A stretch of DNA of 64,000 nt from Shewanella algae (lineage in GTDB: Bacteria > Pseudomonadota > Gammaproteobacteria > Enterobacterales > Shewanellaceae), in NCBI RefSeq assembly GCF_009183365.2, contig NZ_CP068230.1, positions 4,307,001 to 4,371,000 on the forward strand, given 5' to 3'. The position numbers were made by a program, and so were the translations under genes. Each line of letters opens with the position of its first letter. Position 1 is the first letter of the stretch. The notes under the pieces are model-generated. The model did not search any database. It was not told the origin of the DNA and saw only the letters and a list, made by a program, of their open reading frames with translations. Shown here in pieces: positions 24,525-33,181 of the stretch.

Positions 24525-26438
24525 TCAGGCGCTGGCCGGCATAGGCTCGCTGAACCAGCTGCCCTGAGCGGCGCTGACGCCGAGTATTCTCAAAGTCTGC
24601 CACTCTTCGAACAGCTCCACGCCTTCGGCACAAACCTGTACTTCGGTGCGGTAGAGTCCACCTATCAGGCTGCGAACAAACAGCTGATTTTCGGGCCGTA
24701 AATGGATCTGCCGCACTATGGATCTGTGCAGTTTAATCAGCTCGAACCCCGTGTCCTGAATATACTGGGTGCTGATCACCTGCTGCCCCACATGATCGAC
24801 ACACAGGCGCGCGCCCATTTTGCGGATCATTTGCAGCCTGGAGGCTATCTTCTCCTGATTGGGCGCCGCGATATCCTCACTGACCTCGAAGATCAACCTG
24901 CCGGTCAGATCCCGGTATTCCAGCAAGGTGGTACGCAGCCAACGGATAAAGGCGCGGCTCATCAGCGAATCCAGACTCAGGTTGATGCTGAAACAAACCT
25001 TCTTGTCCGGCTCACTCGGCAGCAACTCAAACAAGACTCTTTCCAGAGTCTGGCGCTCAATTTGCGGCATCAGCCCACATTTAACTGCCATAGGCAGAAA
25101 CAGGGTCGCCCGCACCAGATTGCCCTCGGGATCTCTGGCACGGGTGAACACCTCTCTATGGTGCAGTTTGCCGTCACAATCCATCACTGGCTGGGTATAA
25201 GCCAGAAAACGCTTGTTGACCAAGGCCATTTCCAGAAAGCTGCGCCAGCGCACCGAGCCCTTGGCAAACTCCTGATCCACCGCACCCTTGTCATACATAA
25301 ACCAGGTATTGATCCCCTGCAGCTGAGCCGCTCTCAGGGCCATTTCCGCCTCTTCCAGCAACTGTTGCTGACCATCGCCCACCTTGAAGTAAGCTCCGCC
25401 GAGATGATAGAAGTTGTCGGCGTTGTCCAGCTTGGGCAACACCTGGCTTTGGCAGACTTTCAGCAGTCGGATCGCCAGTTGATCGGCCTCCGCCAGGGAA
25501 ATCTGGGTCACCACTATTGCAAACTGGTTATGGGAGCGGCGGGCAAAGAAACTGTTGGGCTGAGACTGCAGTATCTGGCTGATGCCGTTGACGTTTTGTC
25601 TTAGCAGCTCCAGCGTCAGGCTGTCTCCCAGCTGTTGCTGCAGCAGATCCAGGTCCTCCAGCTCCAACAGATAAAGCACCCCATGGGCTATCATGCCCTG
25701 TTCATTGCTCAGAGCATCGAGGCGATTCTTGAGAAACAGGCGGTTACCTATGCGGGTGTCGGGATCCAGGAAAGTATTGCTGCGGATAAACTTGTCAAAT
25801 CTGGCCCGCTCTTTCTGGGCATCGGCCAGCTCTTCCAGCAAGCGACTTAGGGCGCGGTTAATCAATCTGGGTTTACCCTTGCCCGGCATCGCCAGCGCTT
25901 TTTCATGCTCACCCAAGAGGATTAAACGGCTGCGCTGTGCCAGCTCTTCAATCCCCTCCAGTTGCCGCGAATACCAGAGATAGCCGAAACGGACAAACGC
26001 CAGCACGGCACCCACGCCGACCAGAATGATCAAGACTTCGTACCAACCTGGTCTGTGCTGGGAAAACGGCTGCGGCAATTCCAGCTCCATGCGGATACCT
26101 GGGTTGTTCTTCAGCTGTGACTGATAACGCACCAGGTTTTCTGTGCCTATATTGCCTTTATATTCAAACAATAACTTGTCGTAATGCCAGAGCTTAAAGC
26201 TGGCGGCGTTGTAAGCAATTAACATGGGAGGCAGCCAGGACTCCAGTTCCCAATTGCTGCTGGGTTGGTACTGGTTGGTCAGCATGGTTTCCAGCTCCGT
26301 GACCTTCTGTTGCTGGAACTTGTAGGTCAGCTGCAGGAAACTCATCATGGCACAGAGCAGAAACACAAACGCCACTGTCGTCAGCGACAAGAGCCAAAAA
26401 CTGGTGAGTTTTTTTGTGAGAATTCGGGTGAGTTTCAT
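24525..26438 (-). CDS. csrD: Degenerate GGDEF/EAL regulator CsrD (MshH)
   Basis: CsrD directs RNase E to the CsrB/CsrC small RNAs in E. coli; the Vibrio homologue is MshH. The product has 637 residues: two membrane helices (about 12-38 and 133-155) around a periplasmic segment, then a GGDEF-type domain whose signature is RRSHNQF at 300-306, then an EAL-type domain with EVF at 429-431. The DDFG motif reads VDHVGQ and the following KxD reads KLH. These losses predict no cyclase or phosphodiesterase activity, as known for CsrD. It stands upstream of mshI1 in the same direction. Confidence 0.9.
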   Translation of the reverse strand: MKLTRILTKKLTSFWLLSLTTVAFVFLLCAMMSFLQLTYKFQQQKVTELETMLTNQYQPSSNWELESWLPPMLIAYNAASFKLWHYDKLLFEYKGNIGTENLVRYQSQLKNNPGIRMELELPQPFSQHRPGWYEVLIILVGVGAVLAFVRFGYLWYSRQLEGIEELAQRSRLILLGEHEKALAMPGKGKPRLINRALSRLLEELADAQKERARFDKFIRSNTFLDPDTRIGNRLFLKNRLDALSNEQGMIAHGVLYLLELEDLDLLQQQLGDSLTLELLRQNVNGISQILQSQPNSFFARRSHNQFAIVVTQISLAEADQLAIRLLKVCQSQVLPKLDNADNFYHLGGAYFKVGDGQQQLLEEAEMALRAAQLQGINTWFMYDKGAVDQEFAKGSVRWRSFLEMALVNKRFLAYTQPVMDCDGKLHHREVFTRARDPEGNLVRATLFLPMAVKCGLMPQIERQTLERVLFELLPSEPDKKVCFSINLSLDSLMSRAFIRWLRTTLLEYRDLTGRLIFEVSEDIAAPNQEKIASRLQMIRKMGARLCVDHVGQQVISTQYIQDTGFELIKLHRSIVRQIHLRPENQLFVRSLIGGLYRTEVQVCAEGVELFEEWQTLRILGVSAAQGSWFSEPMPASA

Positions 26439-26591
26439 CGAGGGCGATCCTGCCAGTCTTCTTATTCTTCTAAGTGTTGAGCCGCCTCACTGCGGGAACT
26501 CAGTCTGTTGATTATTCAGCAGCCGTACGCAAAAGGCAACCGACAAGCTGCACAGCACGGCAAATGCCCCGTTTGCCTTGCAGAAACAACA

Positions 26592-26613
26592 AAGGGGCCA
26601 AACAAGGCCCCTT
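26592..26613 (-). terminator. Terminator after malic enzyme gene
   Basis: AAGGGGCC (26592-26599), six-base loop, GGCCCCTT (26606-26613). On the minus strand the stem is followed by a T-rich run (TTGTTGTTT), so it ends the malic enzyme transcript 17 bases past the stop codon. It also isolates csrD from the gene upstream. Confidence 0.75.
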
Positions 26614-26629
26614 GGGAGTAAAGCTGCTA

Positions 26630-27877
26630 TCAGACTTCCGGGTATTGCGGCAGTGTGTCTATCTGAGCAACCTGCGAGTCTATGGCTGCTTGCGCCACAG
26701 CCTTGGCGACTTTGGGCAACAATCTAGGGTCCATAGGCTTGGGCAGCACATATTGCGGGCCGAAACTCAACTCGCTGACATTGGGGTAAGCCGCCAACAC
26801 AGATGCTGGCACAGGCTCCTTGGCCAGTTCAGCAATGGCATAAACCGCGGCTATCTTCATCTCATCATTAATGCGGCTGGCACGCACATCCAAAGCGCCA
26901 CGGAAAATGAATGGGAAACAGAGCACATTGTTGACCTGGTTGGGATAGTCGCTGCGACCGGTTCCCATGATCAAATCGCTACGTATCTCATGAGCCAGTT
27001 CAGGCTTGATCTCAGGATCCGGGTTGGAGCAAGCGAAGATCACCGGCTTCTCGGCCATCATAGCCACTTCCTCGGCACCGAGAACATCAGGCCCAGACAG
27101 CCCCAGGAACACGTCGGCCCCCTTGATCACATCCTGCAGCGTGCGCTTGTCTGTGTTGTTGGCAAACAGCGCCTTGTACTCGTTGAGATCTTCACGACGG
27201 GTATGGATAACGCCCTTTCTATCCAGCATGTAGACGTTTTCACGCTGGGCTCCACACTTGACCAGCATGCTCATACAGGCGATGGCCGCTGCGCCTGCGC
27301 CCATACAGACAAACACAGCCTCTTCCAGTTTCTTGCCCTGGATCTCGAGGGCATTGATCATCCCGGCGGCAGTAACGATTGCCGTGCCGTGCTGGTCGTC
27401 GTGAAACACAGGAACCTGGCAGCGCTCGATCAGCTCACGCTCGATTTCAAAGCACTCAGGCGCCTTGATGTCTTCCAGGTTGATACCGCCAAAAGTGTCG
27501 GCAATCGCTTCGACTGTATGAATAAACTCTTCAGCTGTGCGGTGTTTTACTTCGATATCTGTGGCGTCGATATTGGCAAAGTGCTTGAACAGCAAAGCCT
27601 TTCCTTCCATTACCGGCTTGGATGGCAAGGGGCCAAGGTTACCCAGCCCCAGAATGGCGGTACCGTTGGAAATCACGGCAACCGTGTTGCCCTTATTGGT
27701 GTATCTGTACGCATTGGCAGGATTGGAAGCGATTTCACGTACCGGCTCTGCCACCCCCGGGCTGTACGCCAGCGCCAAATCCATACTGGTCTCGGCGGGC
27801 TTGGTCAGCGTCACTGCGGTTTTGCCTGGAACGGGGAACTCATGGTAATCGAGCGCTTTTTGACGGAAATCTGTCAT
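26630..27877 (-). CDS. NAD(P)-dependent malic enzyme (oxaloacetate-decarboxylating)
   Basis: Converts malate to pyruvate and CO2. The 415-residue protein is the short prokaryotic form without the phosphotransacetylase-like tail of E. coli MaeB. Features: SPGVAEP in the N-terminal domain, the catalytic/metal region FHDDQHGTAIV, the dinucleotide fold VCMGAGAAAIA, and FACSNPDPEI. The C-terminus FGPQYVLPKPMDPRLL is typical. The cofactor preference cannot be read with certainty. It is monocistronic, with 175 bases upstream and a terminator after it. Confidence 0.92.
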   Translation of the reverse strand: MTDFRQKALDYHEFPVPGKTAVTLTKPAETSMDLALAYSPGVAEPVREIASNPANAYRYTNKGNTVAVISNGTAILGLGNLGPLPSKPVMEGKALLFKHFANIDATDIEVKHRTAEEFIHTVEAIADTFGGINLEDIKAPECFEIERELIERCQVPVFHDDQHGTAIVTAAGMINALEIQGKKLEEAVFVCMGAGAAAIACMSMLVKCGAQRENVYMLDRKGVIHTRREDLNEYKALFANNTDKRTLQDVIKGADVFLGLSGPDVLGAEEVAMMAEKPVIFACSNPDPEIKPELAHEIRSDLIMGTGRSDYPNQVNNVLCFPFIFRGALDVRASRINDEMKIAAVYAIAELAKEPVPASVLAAYPNVSELSFGPQYVLPKPMDPRLLPKVAKAVAQAAIDSQVAQIDTLPQYPEV

Positions 27878-28052
27878 TTTTAAATCCTGAAATGCGGAAT
27901 GATATTAAGTAAAAACCGTACAAACACAGGTCTGGATCACTGCAGAACTTCCTCTACAGTGACTCAAATCACAAGGCGCTAAAGATACGCGAAAAGGCAC
28001 TGTTTTAAAACAGTGAGATAGAAATTTTCCGCTTAAGTCAGGCATTTTGCTT

Positions 28053-28889
28053 CTAAGGGGGATTTTCTAAACTTATCTGTGATGGATGAGTGGCGATCAT
28101 CTGCCATTTTTTGTAGGAAAAATACAACTTACCCCGCACTATAACGGCTCTTTTAAGCGAGTTCAGCGCTAAAAGGTTGCTAAAATTACCAGATCCGGTC
28201 TGAGGTATGCCGACATAGAAGTTATTATCCAGAATAAGCCACAAATACTGTCCCTTTCTTTCAAAATCTGTCACCACACCTCTGACCAGCCGATACTGAT
28301 TTAAATCCTGCTGGCCGATAGCCGAAACCGCCTTGGGGGCATAGTCATCAAACACCCACAAACCTGTACTCTGAGTTCGTGCTTGCTGCTCCAGCTTGGC
28401 AAAGCATTCCCAAAACGGATGTTCCTGATAGACCCTGGCCATGGCAAAACCCTGTTGCAGCAGTTCCTGCTGCAACAATAAACCATCCGGAGTAAAGACA
28501 TAGGCCAGAGTGCGACCATAGGGATCCAGCTTGGTTGGGCCAAACATCAGCGCCAGTTCGTCCCCCGCTTTGAGCTTAGAGGCGACAAAGGCCCTGGCCT
28601 CCAGACTGTAGCGCTGGGAGAGACTGGGATACTGATGATCTATCTCGGGGGCATTGACACCTATCAAGCGTATCAGGCGGCCATCTTTGAGTGTGAGGGT
28701 ATCGCCATCATTGATATAGGCGAGTGTAACCTTTTCGCTGGCAGTATAGGGAATACACAGATTGCCGCTTGTGCTGGCCTGCGCCAATCCCAAAGACAGC
28801 AAACTACCCAGCAGCAACAGACATATAATCATGCATGAATGACGCCCAAAGCCAGCTCCTGAGTTAGTACTGTGCCATTGAGATATCAT
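28053..28889 (-). CDS. Exported thermonuclease-family (SNase) protein
   Basis: A 278-residue secreted nuclease of the staphylococcal nuclease fold. The ATG at 28889 has GGGAGG upstream and leads to a signal sequence (CMIICLLLLGSLLSLGLAQAS); a TTG at 28940 would lengthen the N-terminus. The active-site pattern is present: INDGDTLTL (Ca-binding Asp), LIRLIGVNAPEID (Arg and Glu) and DPYGRTLAYV (second Arg). An additional C-terminal region of about 90 residues (VVTDFERKGQYLWLILDNN) resembles an OB-like domain. It is the third gene of a probable three-gene unit. Confidence 0.85.
   Translation of the reverse strand: MISQWHSTNSGAGFGRHSCMIICLLLLGSLLSLGLAQASTSGNLCIPYTASEKVTLAYINDGDTLTLKDGRLIRLIGVNAPEIDHQYPSLSQRYSLEARAFVASKLKAGDELALMFGPTKLDPYGRTLAYVFTPDGLLLQQELLQQGFAMARVYQEHPFWECFAKLEQQARTQSTGLWVFDDYAPKAVSAIGQQDLNQYRLVRGVVTDFERKGQYLWLILDNNFYVGIPQTGSGNFSNLLALNSLKRAVIVRGKLYFSYKKWQMIATHPSQISLENPP
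28453..28477. repeat. Perfect 11-bp inverted repeat inside the nuclease gene
   Basis: TGTTGCAGCAG (28453-28463), a three-base loop and CTGCTGCAACA (28467-28477) form a perfect 11-base stem within the coding sequence, where it encodes the LLQQELLQQ helix. It may simply reflect the repeated Leu/Gln codons. Confidence 0.6.
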
Positions 28890-28969
28890 GGCGCCTCCCT
28901 TGGCTGTAATTGCCTCTTGGCTGAGTGGAATCACGGTCAAAATCCTTTTTTAACTCTTAACGTTGCCCC

Positions 28970-29632
28970 CTAGCCCCGGGTCAAGGTGATATCCGAAACA
29001 TAACCGTGGGCACAACTTTGCAAGGCCTGACTAAGCATGGCGGCGGCTTCGTCGGCAGTCATAAAGCTCGACGTATCCACCAATTTACCGCTACTGGGCC
29101 AGAACCCGGTTGCCATTCCGCCGGGGTAGACGGCTATCAGCTTTATCTTGCTGCCCTTGAGTTCCAAGCGTAAGGATTCCAGCATGCCTCTGACAGCCCA
29201 TTTTACCGCGCAGTAACTGCTCTCTCCGGCCTTGGGTTGCAGCGCCGCGGTAGACATGACAATCACCAGTGTCATGGACTCTTGCCGCCAACGAGCCAAC
29301 ATGGCTCTGAGCAGCAACAGAGTAGACAATAAGTTATTGTCGATAAGGGTCTTTATCTCGACCGGTGACTGAGTTTCCAGGTTACCGAAGCGGCCGCTGC
29401 CGGCACAGTGCAGCAGCATTTCGGGGGCCTCGCCCAAGGTATCGAGCAGAGCCTCAATCGCTTGCGGATTGGTTAAATCTGTGGCTTGGCAACTGACACC
29501 GGGCAACTCTGCCGCCAGTTGTTGCAACCTCTGTTCGCTGCGGCCGGTTAACAACAAGGACGCTCCTTCAGCATGATAACGCCTCGCCAGCGCTGCCCCC
29601 AAGCCACTGCTGGCCCCGGTGATCAATTTCAT
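28970..29632 (-). CDS. Short-chain dehydrogenase/reductase (SDR)
   Basis: A 220-residue classical SDR oxidoreductase of unknown substrate. The dinucleotide motif TGASSGLG is at 5-12, an Asn-Asn-Leu active-site segment (LIDNNLLSTLLLL) near 98, catalytic Ser in VIVMSTAA and the YxxxK motif as YCAVK. The N-terminus starts directly at the first beta strand. The ATG overlaps the stop of the upstream gene by four bases. Family members with this size often act on small aliphatic or lipid carbonyls, but nothing here identifies the substrate. Confidence 0.88.
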   Translation of the reverse strand: MKLITGASSGLGAALARRYHAEGASLLLTGRSEQRLQQLAAELPGVSCQATDLTNPQAIEALLDTLGEAPEMLLHCAGSGRFGNLETQSPVEIKTLIDNNLLSTLLLLRAMLARWRQESMTLVIVMSTAALQPKAGESSYCAVKWAVRGMLESLRLELKGSKIKLIAVYPGGMATGFWPSSGKLVDTSSFMTADEAAAMLSQALQSCAHGYVSDITLTRG

Positions 29633-30138
29633 TTGCTTTGCTCTCCGACTTTAGATGGGGACTGTGGCAGAGGCCGATAGGTTTGGCTTTGCCAGTCAAA
29701 TTGATAGGTCTTGCCCTGCCATTGATACAAGGTGCGATTACCTTGTTGTATCACCCTGGCATTGGCCGGTAGGCTGGCACGACTCCCTGTATCGGCCAAG
29801 GTTTCAAAGTGAGTCGTTACTCGCTGCGGTGGCGCCACTACCACAGGCTCCGGCTTGGGTTGCCTGCGATATACATAGGGGCGCTGCCAGCGATCTCTGT
29901 ACCAAGGATCATCCCACTGCCAACGATTCCACGGGTCGTAGCGCCAGGGCGATAGCCAGGGATTGTTAACGCCCCAATACAGGCCCCAATGACTTCGTGA
30001 GCCATGGTTATGCCGGCGGTTGTCATCTCCTCTATGAATATCACCCTGATAGTGGCGCTCGGCATGGGAGTTATCCCTGGCAGCAGCCACCAGTGGCAAA
30101 CTCATCAGTATCAGACTCAGGAAAAATGCTCGTTTCAT
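29629..30138 (-). CDS. Trp/Arg/Tyr-rich exported protein, function unknown
   Basis: I do not recognise a characterised family. The 169-residue product has a clear signal peptide (MKRAFFLSLILMSLPLVAAA) from an ATG at 30138 with GGAGG just upstream. A His/Arg/Asp-rich segment (about 22-50) and a segment dense in Trp, Tyr and Pro (about 50-95, NPWLSPWRYDPWNRWQWDD) follow. The tail YQWQGKTYQFDWQSQTYRPL resembles small periplasmic proteins annotated as DUF6515-like; that link is tentative. It is first in a unit with the SDR and nuclease genes. Confidence 0.75.
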   Translation of the reverse strand: MKRAFFLSLILMSLPLVAAARDNSHAERHYQGDIHRGDDNRRHNHGSRSHWGLYWGVNNPWLSPWRYDPWNRWQWDDPWYRDRWQRPYVYRRQPKPEPVVVAPPQRVTTHFETLADTGSRASLPANARVIQQGNRTLYQWQGKTYQFDWQSQTYRPLPQSPSKVGEQSK

Positions 30139-30286
30139 ATAGCCTCCAGGCTTCAAGGCCCGCAGCTTTCATGCTACTACGGCTGGCGCCCGGATTCATC
30201 AGTGAATCGCAGGAGAAATAAAGATGACTCAGCGGGCATTCAGCCAAGGGTCGCCTGTTTGTCTCTGCTCCCCCATGCGACAGCAG

Positions 30287-30315
30287 TTAACCGCTGCCTG
30301 GATTAATGCTATAGT
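30287..30315 (+). promoter_or_regulatory. Probable ubiD promoter
   Basis: TTAACC (30287-30292) and TATAGT (30310-30315) with a 17-base spacer form a reasonable sigma-70 promoter, about 40 bases upstream of the ubiD ATG. GAGG near 30341 would be the ribosome site. Confidence 0.5.
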
Positions 30316-30354
30316 GCGCGCCATTAATGCATTCGGCAGCGAGGCTATTTCCAC

Positions 30355-31836
30355 ATGAGTTTTAAGGATTTACGCAGTTTTATCGATCACCTCGAGAGTC
30401 AGGGTGAGCTCAAGCGTATCAGCTATCCGGTTGATCCTTATCTTGAAATGACCGAAATAGCCGATCGGGTGCTGCGTGCCGGTGGCCCGGCCCTGTTGTT
30501 TGAAAATCCCAAGGGCAAACAGATGCCCGTGCTGGTGAATCTCTTCGGTACTCCGAAGCGGGTCGCCATGGCGCTGGGCAAGGATGATCCCATGGCACTG
30601 AGGGACGTGGGCGAACTGCTGGCGTTTCTCAAGGAGCCCGAGCCACCCAGGGGCTTCAAGGATGCCATTGCCAAGATCCCCATGTTCAAGCAAGCACTGA
30701 ACATGCCGCCCAAGACAGTGCGTAACGCCCCTTGCCAGGAGGTGGTGTTGCAAGGCGATCAGGTCGACCTGACCGCCCTGCCCATTCAGCACTGCTGGCC
30801 CGGCGATGTTGCACCGCTGGTAACCTGGGGTTTGACCATCACCAAAGGGCCGAGACAGAAACGCCAGAATCTGGGGATCTACCGGCAACAACTGCTGGGC
30901 AAAAACAAGCTGATCATGCGCTGGCTGTCACACAGAGGCGGGGCATTGGACTTTGCCGACTTCAAGCAGCAGCACCCAGGTGAAAAATATCCTGTGGTAG
31001 TGGCGCTGGGCAGCGACCCTGTCACTATTCTCGGCGCCGTCACTCCAGTGCCCGATGCCATGAGTGAATATGCTTTTGCCGGACTGCTGCGCGGTGAGCG
31101 CACCGAAGTGGTCAAGGCCTTGAGTTGCGATCTGGAAGTGCCGGCCACCAGTGAGATCATTCTCGAAGGTTATATCGATCCCGAAGAGATGGCGGTGGAA
31201 GGCCCCTACGGTGACCACACAGGTTATTACAATGAAACCGACAGTTTCCCTGTGTTTACCGTGACCCATATCAGTCACAGAAAAGATGCCATCTACCACA
31301 GCACCTACACGGGAAGACCACCGGATGAACCGGCCATGCTCGGGGTTGCCCTCAATGAGGTCTTCGTTCCTATCCTGCGCAAGCAGTACCCGGAAATCGT
31401 CGACTTTTACCTGCCACCGGAGGGTTGTTCTTACCGGATGGCGGTGATCTCCATCCGCAAACAATATCCCGGCCATGCCAAGCGGGTGATGATGGGAGCC
31501 TGGTCTTTCCTGCGTCAGTTTATGTATACCAAGTTTATTGTCATAGTCGACGAAGACGTGAATTGCCGCGACTGGCAGGACGTTATCTGGGCCATAACCA
31601 CCCGGATGGATCCCAGCCGCGACACTGTGATGATAGACAACACACCCATTGACTATCTGGATTTTGCGTCACCCGTGGCGGGACTGGGATCCAAGATGGG
31701 CCTGGATGCCACCAATAAGTGGGAAGGTGAGACCACCCGCGAATGGGGCACCCCAATAGTGATGGACCAAGAGGTTAAACAGCGAGTGGACGAGATTTGG
31801 GAGCAGTTGGGCATAGAAGACCAAGCTACCCTATAA
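30355..31836 (+). CDS. ubiD: 4-hydroxy-3-polyprenylbenzoate decarboxylase UbiD
   Basis: Prenylated-FMN-dependent decarboxylase of ubiquinone synthesis. The 493 residues match E. coli UbiD throughout: MSFKDLRSFIDHLE at the start, the central prFMN/Mn-binding region with GIYRQQLLGKNKLIMRW and the ERTEV/LEVPATSEIILEG segments, and IWAITTRMDPSRD with conserved acidic and basic residues at the C-terminal third. It is followed after 65 bases by fre in the same direction. Confidence 0.96.
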   Translation: MSFKDLRSFIDHLESQGELKRISYPVDPYLEMTEIADRVLRAGGPALLFENPKGKQMPVLVNLFGTPKRVAMALGKDDPMALRDVGELLAFLKEPEPPRGFKDAIAKIPMFKQALNMPPKTVRNAPCQEVVLQGDQVDLTALPIQHCWPGDVAPLVTWGLTITKGPRQKRQNLGIYRQQLLGKNKLIMRWLSHRGGALDFADFKQQHPGEKYPVVVALGSDPVTILGAVTPVPDAMSEYAFAGLLRGERTEVVKALSCDLEVPATSEIILEGYIDPEEMAVEGPYGDHTGYYNETDSFPVFTVTHISHRKDAIYHSTYTGRPPDEPAMLGVALNEVFVPILRKQYPEIVDFYLPPEGCSYRMAVISIRKQYPGHAKRVMMGAWSFLRQFMYTKFIVIVDEDVNCRDWQDVIWAITTRMDPSRDTVMIDNTPIDYLDFASPVAGLGSKMGLDATNKWEGETTREWGTPIVMDQEVKQRVDEIWEQLGIEDQATL

Positions 31837-31901
31837 TCCGCAATAACTGCTTTAGCCATTATTAAAATAAGCCTTCAACAGAGAGGTAAAAAGGAAGTTC
31901 G

Positions 31902-32600
31902 ATGAATAGCATCCGCTGTAAGATAGAGAAAGTTGCCCCATTCAATGACGCTGTGTACCAAGTATTGCTGCGCCCCGAAAAACCGCTGGAGTTCAAGGCA
32001 GGTCAATACCTGTGTGTGGTAATGGGTGAGAAAGACAAGCGTCCCTTCTCCATAGCTTCGGCTCCCGGCAGCGAACTCATAGAACTTCACATAGGCGCAG
32101 CCGTCAGCGAGAGCTATCCCATGCAAGTGGTCGAGCGGCTGAGAAACAACAGCCATATCGATATCGAAGCTCCGGGCGGTGAAGCCTTCCTCAGACACCA
32201 GAGTATCAGGCCCAGACTGCTGGTTGCCGGTGGTACAGGCTTCTCCTATATCAAGAGCCTGGTAGAGCAGCAAATCGCCCTGGGGCAAAAGGTTGAAACC
32301 CTGCTCTATTGGGGCTGCCGCAATCCTGAAGCCATGTACTACGAAGCCATCGCCAGAGAGTGGCATCAAGCGCACCCTTGGCTGCACTTCGTGCCGGTAG
32401 TAGAACAGGCCGAGGCCGACTGGCAGGGGAAACAGGCCAATCTACTGGCGCAGATACGCTCGGACTTTGTCAGCTTGGTGGGCTATGACATCTATATTGC
32501 CGGTCGTTTCGACATGGTCGGTGCCGCGCGGGAGCTGTTCCGCGAGATGGGACTGGATGAAGCCCACCTCTACGGCGATGCCTTCGCCTTTATCAAATAA
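31902..32600 (+). CDS. fre: NAD(P)H-flavin reductase Fre
   Basis: A 232-residue flavin reductase (FNR-like fold) that uses NAD(P)H to produce free reduced FMN, FAD or riboflavin. The flavin motif is RPFSIASAPG (about 47-56) and the nucleotide-binding motif is VAGGTGFSYIKSL (about 108-120). AGGTAAAAAGGAAG supplies the ribosome site. The ubiD-fre order is conserved in Shewanella and Vibrio relatives. A Rho-independent terminator follows. Confidence 0.93.
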   Translation: MNSIRCKIEKVAPFNDAVYQVLLRPEKPLEFKAGQYLCVVMGEKDKRPFSIASAPGSELIELHIGAAVSESYPMQVVERLRNNSHIDIEAPGGEAFLRHQSIRPRLLVAGGTGFSYIKSLVEQQIALGQKVETLLYWGCRNPEAMYYEAIAREWHQAHPWLHFVPVVEQAEADWQGKQANLLAQIRSDFVSLVGYDIYIAGRFDMVGAARELFREMGLDEAHLYGDAFAFIK

Positions 32601-32624
32601 CTGTCTTCATCTTTATCTAATAAT

Positions 32625-32652
32625 GGCCGCTGCCAGCGGCCGCTATTTTTTT
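32625..32652 (+). terminator. Terminator after fre
   Basis: GGCCGCT (32625-32631), loop GCC, AGCGGCC (32635-32641), followed by a run of seven T starting at 32646. It ends the ubiD-fre transcript 24 bases after the fre stop. Confidence 0.8.
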
Positions 32653-32757
32653 GCCACCATTAATGTGTGTCAGCTCTCATCCACCGGGGTGCACAGTCCC
32701 AGCGCTCTGACATAGAATAAACAGATACACAGAAACCCCGGACACAATGGAGTTCCC

Positions 32758-33138
32758 ATGAGTCATCCTCAAGTCACATCACTGAAACTGAAGCGTAAAT
32801 CCAAACTGCTCGAGATAGGCTTCGATGATGGCAGTCAGTATCAGCTGAGCTGCGAATTTCTGCGGGTTCATTCTCCATCGGCCGAAGTACACGGCCATGG
32901 CAACCCCAAGCTGGTGACTCACAAGAAAGAGGTCAACATCAGCGCCATTGAGCCGGTCGGCAATTATGCGGTGAAGCTGGTCTTCGACGACGGCCATGAT
33001 ACCGGCCTCTATTCCTGGCAGATACTGCACCAGCTCTGCACCCAACACACCGAACTCTGGGAACAATATCTGGCTAGGCTGCGTGCCGAAAAGGGCAGCC
33101 GTGAAGCCCTGATCAGCATGAATATCAAATATAACTGA
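32758..33138 (+). CDS. DUF971 domain protein
   Basis: A 126-residue protein consisting of one DUF971 domain (GBBH-like N-terminal, Pfam DUF971): LEIGFDDGSQYQLSCEFLRVHSPSAE, then NISAIEPVGNYAVKLVFDDGHDTGLYSWQIL. DUF971 domains bind iron or iron-sulfur clusters in some proteins (the gamma-butyrobetaine hydroxylase N-domain, human BOLA-linked family); no cysteine cluster is seen here apart from two isolated Cys, so a role in Fe-S chemistry is only an inference. It has its own upstream gap after the fre terminator. Confidence 0.88.
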   Translation: MSHPQVTSLKLKRKSKLLEIGFDDGSQYQLSCEFLRVHSPSAEVHGHGNPKLVTHKKEVNISAIEPVGNYAVKLVFDDGHDTGLYSWQILHQLCTQHTELWEQYLARLRAEKGSREALISMNIKYN

Positions 33139-33181
33139 GGAAGGTGCGAACAAATTCCACGAGGACTTATTCGTACCTTTG

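Noticed and set aside
24702..25604. Plus-strand open frame of 300 codons
   Set aside because: Antisense to csrD; no start signal and no domain.
26474..27883. Plus-strand open frame of 469 codons
   Set aside because: Antisense to the malic enzyme gene, which matches its family along the whole length. The translation shows no domain.
33147..33179. Imperfect hairpin between the DUF971 gene and the glycosyltransferase
   Set aside because: A 10-base stem with one mismatch and a long loop (AAGGTGCGAA / TTCGTACCTT) has no T run; too weak to call as a terminator.
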